Part shown: positions 22,645-33,998 of the stretch, in pieces
Position numbering within the stretch: position 1 is the stretch's first letter
How the letters are laid out: each line of letters opens with the position of its first letter
NCBI GenBank assembly: GCA_022560025.1
Contig: JAFISE010000083.1
Coordinates: 80,053-144,052, forward strand
Length of the DNA: 64,000 nt
From: Stagonosporopsis chrysanthemi
Lineage: Eukaryota; Ascomycota; Dothideomycetes; Pleosporales; Didymellaceae
Direction of reading: 5' to 3'
Program-made: the position numbers and the translations under genes
Notes under the pieces: generated by a model
The model's input: the letters and a program-made list of their open reading frames with translations, nothing else
Told to the model about the DNA's origin: nothing
The model's database searches: none

Positions 22645-23545
22645 GCGAAAGCCCTCAATCAATGATTGGTGTAGCAGGATGTTACGATACGGCTCGTCGT
22701 GGCGTATGACGCATGGCAATTGCTCAGCGTCTTCCCAGTATAGTTCAAAGCAGCTTTTCAACAGCGCATAAATGTACCATATTCAATTTCTTCAAAATAC
22801 GTGCTTGATAGATCTGCATAGTGAGAGAAGCGCCCTTTGCCTCAGTTCGGTCCGCTGCACCCGCATCCTCCAGCTCTGATACACATCTGTCCTTTTGCAC
22901 GGCTGCGCCGATTCTGGCCTCGAAAGTGAGTCGTAGGTGCCATCTTCTCCATGCTTCTGGCTGTCGATGCGGCTATGAAAGGCGGGAGCAGGAGGCTTTC
23001 CAACAATTCGTCTCGCATCAGCTGCAGTCTACCGCTGCTACAAACACCAATCACGAATAAGGTCAAGCGGGAAAGACCCTTCGTCTCTCAAAGGTCAGGT
23101 GACACTATTAGCCACAACCTCGAGCTCGTCTTCGAATCTTGATACCCAGTCCAGAAAACCGGTCAAGAGAAGATGTGAGGGTGTCGTAAACTTGTGGGAG
23201 TCAGATTGCGAAAATGATGAGGGTACATGGGTCCACCATTGTTAGTGATCGAGGGTTTGTGGTTTGGTTGTGCGCGGGCCAGAGCAATGGTCAATAGCCA
23301 GTGTGTAGCAGATGTCCACATGTGCAGCACAGTTTCGTAAGTCTGAAATCATATGCCACATTAGAATGAGATAATGCTGAAGAAATGAATGAGAGGCGTA
23401 AAAGCATATCTGGAATTCATAATATGCATTACGCATCTGGTATCATAACGCTACTGGGTATCACCACTCCACCGTCTTCTCTATCGTAGCTCTGCGGCCT
23501 GGGCTGCCTGGGCGAGTTCTCGACACAACCATCCCGACAATGCAT
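22645..23545. other. Convergent intergenic stretch
   Basis: This lies between the 3' ends of the Bax-inhibitor gene (+) and the permease gene (-). It should contain both 3' UTRs. No gene or RNA is seen. Confidence 0.45.
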
Positions 23546-25148
23546 CTAAGCCTTGGTCTCCTTGTCATGGTCGACGATCTCCACAGCACGCGTACTGTCC
23601 TTCTCGTTGAAGCTACCAGTCTCGATATCCTTGACAGCAGCCTGGTTGTGACCGATAGGACCAGCCTCCTCGAAGTGGCGACCCTTCTTCTCCGGACCGA
23701 GCGCGGTTGTGACCGCAATGCCGATGACGATGATGGCCGTGGCAACACCCATGACGGGGCCGTACGCAGGGGACGGCTTGCCGCCGTGGGTGGTAATCAT
23801 GATGCCCTCAGCAGCAGCGTTGACGATCTGGGCCGAAGGCGAGGAGATCATGTTTCCGAGCTGGTATGTGAGACCGACGAAGGAGGAGCGGAAGGCAGGA
23901 GGCGACAGCTCGTTCAGGTGGATGGGAATCACACCCCAAGCACCCTGGACGAAGAACTGGATCATGAAACCAGAGGCAGACAGGCCACGCTCAGTGGTGG
24001 GCAGAATCCAGGCGGGGATGAGGAGACCGGAGATGAGGGCAGCGCAGACGATTGTGCGGCGACGGCCGAACCACTGCGATGTGTAGCCAAGGATGGTTCC
24101 ACCAACACAGGCACCGGTCTTCATGAGAATGGAGGCGCGTGTGGCGCCAGCGGAGCTGAGGTGCTTAGACTGCTTCATGAAAGTGGTGTAAGAGTCCTGG
24201 CTGGTGTGGGAGTAGAAGTTGAACCAGGTCATGAGGAAGATGCAGTAAACGACCATGCGCCATTCAGCCTTGAGCATGCCCTTGGTCTCGGCCCAGAAAG
24301 CGCCGGGAGCCTTCTCCTGCTTGCCCTCCTTTTTTGCAGCAATGAACTGCTTGGATTCAGGGAACAAGATGCGGACAAGACCGACAACGATGGAGAAGCC
24401 TGCGCCGACCCAGAAGACAGTCTTCCATGTGTTCGTCTCGCCACCGACGCCGAGGTTAGCGCACGCAGCGAGAACGTAACCGAAGGAGTAACCTTGCTGG
24501 AGGATACCAGACATGAGACCACGTGCGTTAACACTTGAGGAAATTAGCATTTGGTTGTTTTTGAGAGGTTAAGGGATGAACTTACGGGCAGTTTTCAAGT
24601 GCCATGGCGATGGCGTTACCGTAGACGCCGCCCATGAACAAACCAAACAGAGAGCGCACAGCGAGGAACTGGTTGAAAGTTGCGCAGTAGATTGTCGCAA
24701 CCTGAAGCAGACCCAAGATGAGCATGTTCAAGACCATCGGCCATTTGCGACCAAACTTGTCACCAGCCAGGCCGAAGAATGCAGCACCAACCGATCGGAG
24801 CAGCAGTGTCAAAGTGATGGCCGTGGTAATGGATGTGTTGCTCTGATCGTAGTAATCAGCCAGCTTGGTGGTCTGAATGGAGAGGGCGTGGAAGTCGAAG
24901 GCATCAGCGGTCCAGGCGAAGAAGCCCACGAGGAAGTAGGCCCAGTCCTTCAGTGCTAGCTGTGCAAGCAAGCTGAAGGGGTTCTTGAGAGGCTCAGGCT
25001 TCTGCCACTCGCAGACTTGCTCGCCATACGCGTTTGTGACGACTACACGCTGGTCCCATTTGAAAAGGTCGCTCAAGGCCTGCTTCGCGGTTGCGAAGGT
25101 GCCCTTTGCCAGAGGATCGGCAGGTCTGTTCTCCGAGACTGTCGCCAT
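23546..25148 (-). CDS. Jen1-type monocarboxylate/proton symporter
   Basis: Two exons (25148-24586 and 24533-23546; 52-bp intron) encode 516 residues. It is an MFS permease of the Jen1 lactate/pyruvate:H+ symporter family. The diagnostic signature N-x-x-S-H-x-S-Q-D-x-x-x-T is present from N293 to T305. Other family features are DAFDFHALSIQ in the first membrane helix region (about 80-90), an MFS GDKFGRKWP loop, and RGLMSGILQQGYSFGY after the intron. The first 60 residues are cytosolic, with a W-Q-K-P-E-P-L-K-N-P stretch; the C-terminus is polar. Jen1 proteins import lactate, pyruvate, acetate or, in some relatives, dicarboxylates, and in yeasts they are glucose-repressed. The exact substrate cannot be read from the sequence. 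Confidence 0.95.
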
Positions 25149-28100
25149 TGTGTCGGGTAGGCTTGATTTCGAGGAAAAGATGAGGAGTGAAGCTGCCTCT
25201 CAAGGTAAGACAGCTGAGCCTGATCAGGATGCTGAGGTCAAAAGGTGGGCAGTGCCCGTCCTATATATGCCCTTTCACGACATCCTCTTAGCGGGGTCTC
25301 CTGCCTCGTAGCGATCCTATCGACTCCCCCAGAGCTCATCTGTACGACAATACTCTATGAGCAATGGTGCATCTTGTGGCGCTTTTTACCAAGAATACCA
25401 AGGCTTGGCTGACTTCTGTGTGGTTGTGGATGTAACTCGATCTAACCAAGTTGAGTAGATTGCCGGATTATCACTCTGCTGGCCGACAAAGCTGGGGTCG
25501 TATGCCGCGCTGATCGTACACATCCCCACGGGGAGAACAGCGTACTGTTCATTCAGACTTCCCCAGAGTACGCCTAGAGTCTCACTCAGAACGAGGCTCG
25601 TGCGTAGCATGGATCGTCGTATCGAAGAAGTCGCACACAACGGCCTTCCTGCATTGCCATATTTACCAAGCTGCGAGGCGCTACTCAAGCATTCGTTCGC
25701 ACACCTTGCTCTGAAGAAGGCGCCGAGAGCACGCGCCAAACCCGCCGAAGCTCGCCTCTTACGAGGCCAAGAAAATCGAAGCCTTTCGTGTCTGCTCAAG
25801 TCCTTCACCAACGGGCTTGGGCATGCTTTTCCTGACATTCAATAAGTTCCACCTTGTTGTCCTCGTGTTTCGCGACCCTGCTTGAGAAGCCCCTCAAGAG
25901 CGCAGAGCACGACCGGTGTGAGAAGGATCTTCACAACATGACTCTGGTAGTCTGAACGTGTTCGCTTCAGGGCAAGGAACCCGAGCAGAGAATTAGGCCC
26001 ACTTCAACTTGTTTGGTACAAGCTGTTATCACACTTGTTCGCGCAATTCGTGCTTTGCTACACACGAGAAACAACCGGCCCACATGTATTTGTGGGTCGG
26101 CGCCTGAGGATGCAGAGGAGGATTCTTGGCAACTTCTAGGGTTGCCGTTGTGAAGTGCAGCGGGCTAGATCTTGCCGCTCTTAGGGTCGGCTGACGCGAC
26201 GAAGAGGCGGAAAACATGGTGTGGACGGAGTTATCGTGGGGGTGACGCATTCCCGCTAGAGCGAGGAAACTGCAGGCGGCTTATCAAACCTCACACCGGT
26301 CATGATGACTCGCGGTCGTTTTTCCTTTGCCCAGCAATATGCCATGCTGTCAGAAGAGCTCAACTATCATCTAAGTGTTTCGCTGCTTGGCTCGATGATT
26401 TTGCAGAGATGTGAAGAGAATGCACCGGGACCTTTGTAATGTATCGAACGATTATCGGACACACGTTGTTTCTAGCACTCAGCCGTGCTTTGCTTTCTTC
26501 GGGGCGCGGGGTCCCCATGAACGTTGCAAAGACCTCTGGGGCTGTGGAGCAAACCCCGAAGCCTGTACTTCAATAAGAGCAATGCGATTTCCACCTACGC
26601 AAACACGAGCGCATTGGCCTCTTCGGACGTCCGATCCTTCCAAGCGTTGCTAAGGAACGCCTGATAGTACGACCGCCGACTTGGCCAGGCCTTGGTTCTC
26701 CACACCACAGACACCAGGGAAGCAACACCGCCAATAACGCTGTGACCAGCTCATCGGCATTTGAAGTACCCAGATTGAGAGCCTGTGCCCTGCATTGCGG
26801 CTTATGTGACTCCTCGGAGGAAGGATCGTGGCGTGCAGGCTCCAAATCTTACTGGGCAATTCACAAGAGGAGTGTTTGTTCAAACCGCGGCCGAATGTGC
26901 ATCAGACCACTGCCGTGATCCGTCTCGTCTCGTGGGCTGTCCGATTCTTCCCTGCCGGCGGAGCCTCAATCCTTCAGGTGCCCATTAATCATCGCTGCAT
27001 GTCTGGGCACACAGCAACAACAGTAGTGCTGTACCGATATTGGGTTCTCACTGGGATATATTGCCCTCTCTCAAAAGTTGTTCAAGGTCGTTCGTCGAAG
27101 CTCGACAAGATGTACAGACCATTTTGACTGTAGCAGCACGCATTCTTTACGATTCAAATCGCCATTTAGTTCTCGCCAGAAGAACGTTCCTGCTATCGAT
27201 TTGTGGCTTGCCACAGGCTTCTCTTCCCCTGTTGTACTGTCTACACATTCCAATAATAATGGATGCACACAAGCACCGAGAAACTGTAATCCACGCTAGA
27301 TTCCCTTATGTTTCACAGCTCTAGATGTTCCAAATCCGCCATTTTGGGTCACTGTACACGACCTCGACCATCCTCACTGATTGAGTCTGGACCTTCCATG
27401 CACCCTGCACATTCTGCTCCCCACACCACCACCTTCTTCCCTCAACCTTGTCCAGTGTATCATGCAACGACTTGGAAGTATATCAACCTGCTTCGGTAAC
27501 AGTTCTCGATTGTGAGTGTAACAATGTGTTTTGAAAGCCGTCAGGTACTCATCATGTCTCTGGCCATCGCTCCCGAGTTCTACGCTAAAAGCTATCAGCG
27601 CGATCTCGGTCGCGAATTAATTGTATTCCAGGGTCGCAAATTGCTGCTCCAGCGGGTCGAGGTTCAACCCAGATCCGAACTTGCTCAATCGATAGTTCCC
27701 TGATCAATAAGCACTTTGGGCACAACGGAGTTGATTTCCTACTCGAACATGCATGATCAAGACAGCCAATGAGCAGCAAAGTCCAAACACCCAAACAGAA
27801 CAATCCTATCAAAACACATAATCGTGAGCAATTCACCTTCCTCTTCCCGTTTCCACGCGTGACTATCCAGGTACATTAAGCCTTGCTACTGCACGCTAGT
27901 CAGCCCAAAGTTCTCTAGGAAAATCGAATCCAAACATGGAACATTTCCAGAAAGCGGCCTTACCCTGGCGGGACCGATAGCGGGGTTTCACCGGAACGCA
28001 CCTCGAACGCTATCTCAGCACTCTACCGAACTAGCCTACCATCCCTTGCAACATTCTTACTATTCGTGGTGCAGTTCGCGCGATCCGATCTCCAGGATTA

Positions 28101-28151
28101 GTTTCAGCCTTGCGGTGCATCCAAAGTGGGAAAGAGGAGGGCGTGACCGGT
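25149..28151. other. 3-kb stretch without a supported gene
   Basis: The left end is the promoter of the Jen1-type gene and the right end that of the methyltransferase. Between them only short frames occur (for example 25386-25838, 26411-26653, 27040-27324), none with a domain or splice partners. A small ATG frame of 49 codons at about 27554 and a tRNA-like patch near 27985-28045 were considered and not accepted. A long regulatory region or an unrecognised non-coding RNA is possible. Confidence 0.4.
25261..25270 (-). promoter_or_regulatory. Possible TATA element of the Jen1-type gene
   Basis: CATATATAGG on the minus strand lies about 115 bases upstream of the permease ATG, within the usual range for a TATA box in fungal promoters. 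Confidence 0.4.
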
Positions 28152-29249
28152 ATGGTTGATGTTGCATCGAGCGAAAGTGGGGCGGAAGGAGCAGCGGAAG
28201 GAGCAGCGAGCAAGGCGCACAAGAGCACGCAGAACACGCAGTATGACGGGATTGGTGCTGAGTATCTGAAGATCAAGGTGTTGCCGGCTGCTGAGCCAGA
28301 GGTGCCGAGTATACTTGCTGCGCTGGGCGAGGGTGCGGTGAGGGGGAAGATATGCCTCGGTACGTACGATCTTCTGTATCTATGGTGGCTTGACCAGACG
28401 CTGCGCTGGAACTGTGCCATCAGCTTGCATAAGGAGTTTCCATTTCGGGGATGTGCTGTTTGTGTTGCGTCTTCTGATAGAAGACGGGCTGCTTTTCCGG
28501 CTACTGCATGCACAGGACACGAACTTGAGTTGGTGTAATCTCCATGTCGTTTCGACACTTCGTAGACAAAATATCGTCTAACATACACTCACCCGATCAT
28601 AGATCTCGCATGCGGCACAGGTAAATACACACACCTCCTCCACGCGCTTGGAGCCACCAGCGCCACCGGCTACGACATCTCCAGCACCATGATCTCCGAC
28701 GCCTTAGCCACCTACCCACCAGCCCAATTCCCGGCCCTGCACTTCGCCATCGCAGACTGCAGCATTCCCAACGCGCTCCCAGCCTCCGGAAATGGAGCGT
28801 TCGATCTGGTCTTCTCGGCGTGGTTCCTCAACTACGCCGGCACGGCGGCAGAGCTGACAAACATGTTTCGCGTGATCGAGAGCCAGATGAAGGTTGGTGG
28901 GAGATTTGTTGCACTGACGACTGATGCGCATGATGCGAATATGCATGTTCCGAAGCCGGGCTTCTATGGCCTTGATGTGGTGGTGCTCGATCCGGAGTAC
29001 AAGGATCCGGACTCCCTGCAGATCTTGGGTATCAAAGCAAAGGTGGTGGTCGGAGGTGGGAAAGGGTTCAGCTTTGAGGTGTATCAATTAAGGAGAGAAG
29101 TGTATGAGCGCTGTGCAAGACAGGTGGGGTTGGCGATTGAGTGGAAGGAAGTAATTGTTCCGGATGATGAGAGGAGGGGCACTGGGTTTTGGGATAAGTA
29201 TTTGGAGAGGCCGACGTTTGCAATGCTGGAGGCAAGACGGTTGCCATAG
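28152..29249 (+). CDS. SAM-dependent methyltransferase (class I, type 11/25-like)
   Basis: Two exons (28152-28359 and 28603-29249) encode 284 residues. The join restores motif I exactly: the exon 1 end K-I-C-L is followed by D-L-A-C-G-T-G-K-Y-T-H. Preceding it is the typical opening YDGIGAEYLKIKVLPAAEPE. Later motifs are an acidic GYDIS (motif post I), GAFDLVFSAWFLNYA (motif IV region) and the LKVGG-like MKVGGRFVALT. Class I methyltransferases use S-adenosylmethionine; small molecules are the usual acceptors for this type, but the substrate is unknown. The intron is 243 bp, about five times longer than others here; a CTAAC branch-like site lies shortly before its acceptor. The start is the ATG at 28152, and the first 25 residues are Ala/Ser/Glu-rich. 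Confidence 0.87.
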
Positions 29250-29360
29250 CTCCGCCACGACTTGAGGAATTTTGTGGTGTCTTCAGCTTTAGGCTCAGAT
29301 CATGATGAAGAAAAGGTTCTCAGTGTTGAGCTGAACCTGTCCAGCATGCTTGCAGGATTG

Positions 29361-31151
29361 TCATGTCAGATGAACAGGTACTGGTTTACTGTCGCATGCA
29401 AAGGCCTCCCCGTCCATGAATCCATGCAAGTAACACTCGCCTACCATCTTCAAGTTCTGAGTGACATCTACATGGTCTTCAACCAAGGCATCAGCGGCTT
29501 CCGAACGTCGCAGTACAAAAGGGACATTTCCTCCGGCAAGCACCCACACCTCATCTCCTAGTTTTGTGTATGGAAAGCAGAGCCCAAGATAGCCTTTCTC
29601 TGTGCGAAACAAACACCGTCCATGCGATGCTATCCACAATGCATGTACTGCGGCTGTCAAGACAGGCTCGTGTCCTCCCTCCAGACGTGCTTTGGCATTG
29701 AAAAACCATTGCGGAAAAGATTGGTCAATTGGGTTTGCGATTCGACTCCACGGAGAGGCTATCGAGACCCCAACAGGCATGACATCGGCCGTGATCGTTC
29801 GCCAAAAATAGTCTTGTAAGGATTCGGGCTCTACCTTGGAGTCGAGAGTCGTGATGCCGGCAATGTGCGCCCAGTTTTGGACTGTGTCAATGATGCATGC
29901 CCAATCTCTGTGTCGTAGTGCAGTACTCATGGTTTCGATGCGGTCTATGAATGACCCGGACAGACTCAGGGTTGCATCGTCGATGATGTTTGCCTCGCTG
30001 TTTGTTTGTGCACTTGAGTCGTAGAAGGCATAGATCCGATACCGACTCTGTTCATGGCTTGCTTCAGCGGCGTCGAGAGAAGCAGCGAAGTTTCGAACCC
30101 AGGATGGCATGTCGAAGCGATTTGATCCGAGACCGCTGCCAGTCAGAAACAGCAGATCGCCATCCGATTGTTCGATTACCTCCTTCGTGTACTGTGTGTA
30201 TAGTTTTTCCACCGACAAAGCGTAATTGGGAAGGAACTTGGCTTTAGGATTTTTCCAAAGTAGACCCAGAAGACCGTATATCTTGTCCCTCGGATCTTTG
30301 CAAAGCTTGTGCCGAAGAGACCGAACCGTTTGATCCATGTCTGTCAAGTTGAACCGCTGCGACAAATTGAGTACATGGTCGGCAAAGTAAGTGTATTTTG
30401 CAGGCATCTGATTAGAGATGCCTGCGCAGCATTCTTGATCGTGGCGCCTGTGGTTGACTTTGGCATTCAAAACTGTGACCCAGGGGATCTGCCACTTCCC
30501 CATGATAACTGTAGCTTGCGGACATAATGCAATTTCTTGTACACACCACAATCTCGTCCACCAGGATCTGGAGATGAAGTCCAGGAAAATTTCGTACATC
30601 TTCTGGTACGCTGGATTGTCTTCGAACACCCATTCTCCAGTGTCTGATGAGCACGAGAACCCCGGGTACTCATAGAAGTGTTGATCGTCTGCCCAACGCA
30701 GTACCATTCCAAAAGGATTGCCGGATTGCGATCCAGGACCAGGCTCACCAAGCCATATGTACATCGAAGCACAATTCCAGTATATGTACCCCATTTGCAT
30801 GACCTGCAGAGCTCTTTCATTCAGATTGGTCTGATCAATGCAAATGGCGTCTGTCCACAAGTCCAGTTCTGTCTCGCTGCTTCGTAAGTACCGAAGACAC
30901 AACGCAAGGCTGCTGGGGACTGTCAGCTCCACATTGCCGACGAAGATAGAGCCCGTGTCCTGAGCATCTCCCCAAGCGTACGAGATTGTCTTGTATTGGG
31001 GAGGTTTATGCAGAGAGTGGACCGTAAGTCGACAACGAACGGGTTCGGACCATTCTCCCGGTAGAAGCGTAGCGATGCGGAATTCAGCAATTTCCTTTGT
31101 ATGATGGAACACCAGAGGAGCGTAGCATGACACAGGAGGTGTGTTGGACAT
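29361..31151 (-). CDS. HET-domain (heterokaryon incompatibility) protein
   Basis: A single-exon protein of 596 residues. The HET domain lies at about residues 50-210, with its three usual blocks: YKTISYAWGD near residue 53, LDLWTDAICIDQTNLNERALQV near 95, and SRSWWTRLWCVQEI near 195. The rest, about 380 residues, has no WD, ankyrin or NACHT module and looks like the common C-terminal extension of such proteins (including DPRDKIYGLLGL and a late GYLGLCF). HET proteins trigger cell death after fusion of incompatible hyphae, and filamentous ascomycetes carry many copies. No partner gene of a two-gene incompatibility system is obvious. It is convergent with the methyltransferase, with 111 bases between the stops. 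Confidence 0.94.
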   Translation of the reverse strand: MSNTPPVSCYAPLVFHHTKEIAEFRIATLLPGEWSEPVRCRLTVHSLHKPPQYKTISYAWGDAQDTGSIFVGNVELTVPSSLALCLRYLRSSETELDLWTDAICIDQTNLNERALQVMQMGYIYWNCASMYIWLGEPGPGSQSGNPFGMVLRWADDQHFYEYPGFSCSSDTGEWVFEDNPAYQKMYEIFLDFISRSWWTRLWCVQEIALCPQATVIMGKWQIPWVTVLNAKVNHRRHDQECCAGISNQMPAKYTYFADHVLNLSQRFNLTDMDQTVRSLRHKLCKDPRDKIYGLLGLLWKNPKAKFLPNYALSVEKLYTQYTKEVIEQSDGDLLFLTGSGLGSNRFDMPSWVRNFAASLDAAEASHEQSRYRIYAFYDSSAQTNSEANIIDDATLSLSGSFIDRIETMSTALRHRDWACIIDTVQNWAHIAGITTLDSKVEPESLQDYFWRTITADVMPVGVSIASPWSRIANPIDQSFPQWFFNAKARLEGGHEPVLTAAVHALWIASHGRCLFRTEKGYLGLCFPYTKLGDEVWVLAGGNVPFVLRRSEAADALVEDHVDVTQNLKMVGECYLHGFMDGEAFACDSKPVPVHLT

Positions 31152-31861
31152 ATGTATTCGTACTGCGTGGAGGAAAGCGTGACGAAAGAGTGTTCGACAG
31201 TTCGAGCCCCACCAGAAACAGTATTGCTGAGCGCCAAACCTAAATAGGCAATTACATGTACGAAAGATTTACAAAGTATGGTATTTAGGAACTTTATGAC
31301 CTCTTACACACATACTGCGTTGTACATAGATCACATGAAGCCTTCAAAATTGTGTACCCAAGCCCCCAGGCTTTCTTCCTAACCACGTCCGCAATCTCCA
31401 CCAATCTCAGCTACCCCATCCTCGCCCTTGAACCTCTCAAATCCCCAAACACACCCCCTCACCTATCTTACCCTTCTCTTGAGCCACTATCATCTGGGCC
31501 TGTTCTTGTGTGAGGTCTTCGCTTGAGTTGCGGGGTATGCTAGGTGGTTCGACGCGGTTGCTTTGAGGCGTTGCTGCGGATTCTCTGAGGCGTCTGTGTG
31601 CCGTCTTGCTGTATGTTGCCACCACTCTGACGGTTCTTCGTGCTTTCCGCTCTGTTGTTCGATACAACGTTTTAGTTGACGTCACGGCCACGTGCTATCT
31701 GCACCTTCGAGCTACAATGCAACCTCTCAACAGGAAATGCAAATAACCAAAGTGAAAAGTTCTCATGCATTCATCAAGCTGTGTCTATCATAACATTAAT
31801 TCATTCCAATGCACGCCAACGTCACTACGCCATGCAATCACAAAGTACGACTCCTGGGCGC
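31152..31861. other. Intergenic stretch
   Basis: It holds the promoter of the HET gene and the 3' flank of the Arg-Asp-rich gene. An 84-codon frame at 31437-31691 (-) looks mildly protein-like (DLTQEQAQMIVAQEKGK) but starts at GTG and could not be joined in phase to anything. It is not called. Confidence 0.4.
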
Positions 31862-32837
31862 CTAGCGCTTTTTCCCTCCCATGATGTTTCCGGCTTGCTT
31901 GTGCAAGTACTTGGTGCCTTCTTTCTTGATGATGGGCAGTGCATATGCTGTGAACATGCTCATGGCCTGCTTCTGCCATTCAGGCTGACCGGGTTTACCA
32001 TCTCTGTCCCTACGATCATAGTCGCGGTCATCGTAACGGTCTCGTCGGTCTCTGTCGTCACGGCGAGAACCGCTTCTACTTCCTGAGTTGGCCAGCATCG
32101 AGAAGAGTGCATCGTAGGGCGTCGACTTCTTTCGCTCGTCTTTCGGGTCGTCGCGATAACGGTCGTCTCGTCGATCGTCCCGGTGGCGGTCCCTTCGATC
32201 CCGGTCGTCTCGCCGCCTGTCACGGTCTCTGTCGTCATGGCGGTCTCTGCTTCTGTCCCTGCTCCTGTCCCTGTTGTCGCGCCGCCGGTCTCTGCGGTCT
32301 CGATCGTCGTATGGGTCCTTGCGCGGTCGATTGTGCCTGTCATCGCTCACGTAGCCGCGGTTGTCGCGGCGGCGGTCGTCCCGGCGAGGGTGCTCATCGT
32401 ACGAGTCGTAGTGGTCGCGGTCCCTTGGGCGCTGCTCACGCTGTGTGTTGCTTCGCCGCGGTGGCCTGGCGGGAGGAGCATCAGAGTCAGACCCAGAGGA
32501 GGAGTATGATCGTCTTCTGCGCGGTTTTGGGCGGCTGTCTGGATGATGGTGAGCATAACATCTTGGGTCGACGAGGTTCAGTGCATACCTCTTGGTGGAG
32601 GAGGCGCATCATCTTCGTAGCGCTCTTTGTGTCGTCTCGAGTCCCGCCGCTTGTCTTGGTAGTCACGGTTGCCTCGAGGATCTTCTGTCGGTGTTTGGGG
32701 CGCCCATTTAGGCTTGCCGTCTTCGTAGCTATCGAAGCGGTAGCTGGGTTCCGCTGGAATATGTCAGCAAGATTTGCGTGTTGATATAGCAGAAGGGACC
32801 TACGACGTCGCGGTGGAGAATCGTCACGTCTTCCCAT
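31862..32837 (-). CDS. Arg-Asp/Arg-Ser-rich protein, possibly RNA-linked
   Basis: Three exons (32837-32804, 32753-32589, 32538-31862) with two 50-bp introns join in phase to 291 residues. After a short basic start (MGRRDDSPPRR) comes a Tyr/Asp/Arg-rich region, a Ser-rich acidic patch (SYSSSGSDSD), and then about 100 residues of RD, RDR and DRRD dipeptides. The last 70 residues are ordered-looking: STPYDALFSMLANSGS, a second RD block, then a helical end EWQKQAMSMFTAYALPIIKK followed by a basic tail. RD/RS-rich tracts are common in splicing and mRNA-processing proteins, so a nuclear RNA role is inferred. No RRM or zinc finger is present. The intron GT ends and the first exon of 34 nt are supported by phase and by the fit of the charged composition. 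Confidence 0.8.
32000..32350 (-). repeat. Degenerate repeats coding for RD dipeptides
   Basis: Irregular short repeats of CGN-GAY codons, such as gaccgggatcg-like units. All three plus-strand frames across this part stay open as a consequence, giving Val/Ser/Pro-rich shadow frames. Confidence 0.85.
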
Positions 32838-33998
32838 GATTGCAATGTGTTGTCGAGAAAGACGTTTAGTGCTGGGCGAAAGTTGATAGTAATAGCAGGG
32901 TCCAAGGCCCAAACTCACATGACGGTTGCGTCACGCCTCCAATCGGCGTGACCTCTAGCGCGCAGTTGAAGCTTCTGTGGGCCAGCTCGAGACCAGCGAC
33001 AGGCGCAAGGCTATGCTGCACAGCGTGCCTCAGCGTGGCACATCTTGACTGGAGCTGCCGAGTTTGCGGGCTGTGCTCGCGGATGGGTCGCCATCATCGC
33101 GCATGCGCCGCCCATGTTCGCCGCCTGGAAGGAGCACCCCACCGGCGGTGCAGCCAGAGCCGAGTGCCTCTCCACAAATGGCAGGCTATCACCTCGACGA
33201 TCAGGGTCTGGTCGAGCAATGATCGCACAGAGCGGTGTAATTTACACTCGCACGTGAATTAACATTGCTTTGGTACGAGCTGGAGACGTCGCAGCCTGAA
33301 GGCGTCGTTGGCGTGGCCGATTCAACTGAGCAGGCATCAGTGTTGCAATCGCAAAGGATGACCATACTGATGCACCCTGAACCTCAGGAGGCTACATACT
33401 AAAAGATAGAGCGCTCGTGAATCACGTGCACGAGGTAGTCAACACCGGGCGCTTCTCTGCACAGAACATGGTTCCCTTAACGGATTCTCGTTCTGCGATT
33501 GCTTTCCATACTTGGGCCTCATCTTCGAGCATTCTGCGGAGATTGCTCTGCATACCCCATCCACACTCAGCCTGATTCCGGGTGCACACAGTCGACAATT
33601 TCGAACCACTCCTCTGTGCTACTGTACGCGCCAGTGCCTACATGCACTCAGCCTGTACCATTATAGTTCCAGCTCACTGTTACGGCCCAGGGCCACATGC
33701 AGCAGTTGAGCCTACTAGAGTTGAGATGGTAGCCTCCTGTCTCACCATCCCCAATACTCAAATGACACCAAGTGCAATTCCAAGGTCACAGACTTAAAAA
33801 GGAAACAATAGAACAAAGAAACCAAATACAACACAATTCTTCGCAGGCAAGTCCATTTCACAAAAGATTGAATTCCAAATACTGACTCCCAAACAATGCC
33901 ATCCGCTCATAAATGCCCTTTTCCAAAAACAATGCCCGCTGAATCGCTTCCAACACTCTATCTCCATCCCCCATTCAACTCAATCCAACCCATCCCAT
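32838..33998. other. Intergenic stretch, no supported gene
   Basis: It contains the promoter of the Arg-Asp-rich gene and the 3' flank of the next minus-strand gene. From about 33790 to 33930 it is notably A-rich on the + strand, fitting a 3' UTR. No feature is called. Confidence 0.4.

Noticed and set aside
23540..24538. 332-codon plus-strand frame
   Set aside because: It is the antisense shadow of the Jen1-type permease, whose family signature is exact on the minus strand.
27960..28045. tRNA-like sequence on the minus strand
   Set aside because: A-box-like and T-loop-like words are present but too close together to leave room for an anticodon arm, and no 7-bp acceptor stem could be paired.
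31437..31691. 84-codon minus-strand frame with protein-like patch
   Set aside because: It starts at GTG, has no ATG upstream in frame, and attempts to splice it to a downstream patch (FKGEDGVAEIGGDCGRG) failed on phase.
32107..32784. Long plus-strand frames over the Arg-Asp-rich gene
   Set aside because: They mirror the RD repeat coding on the other strand, are Val/Ser/Cys-rich without a domain, and conflict with three exons that join in phase on the minus strand.
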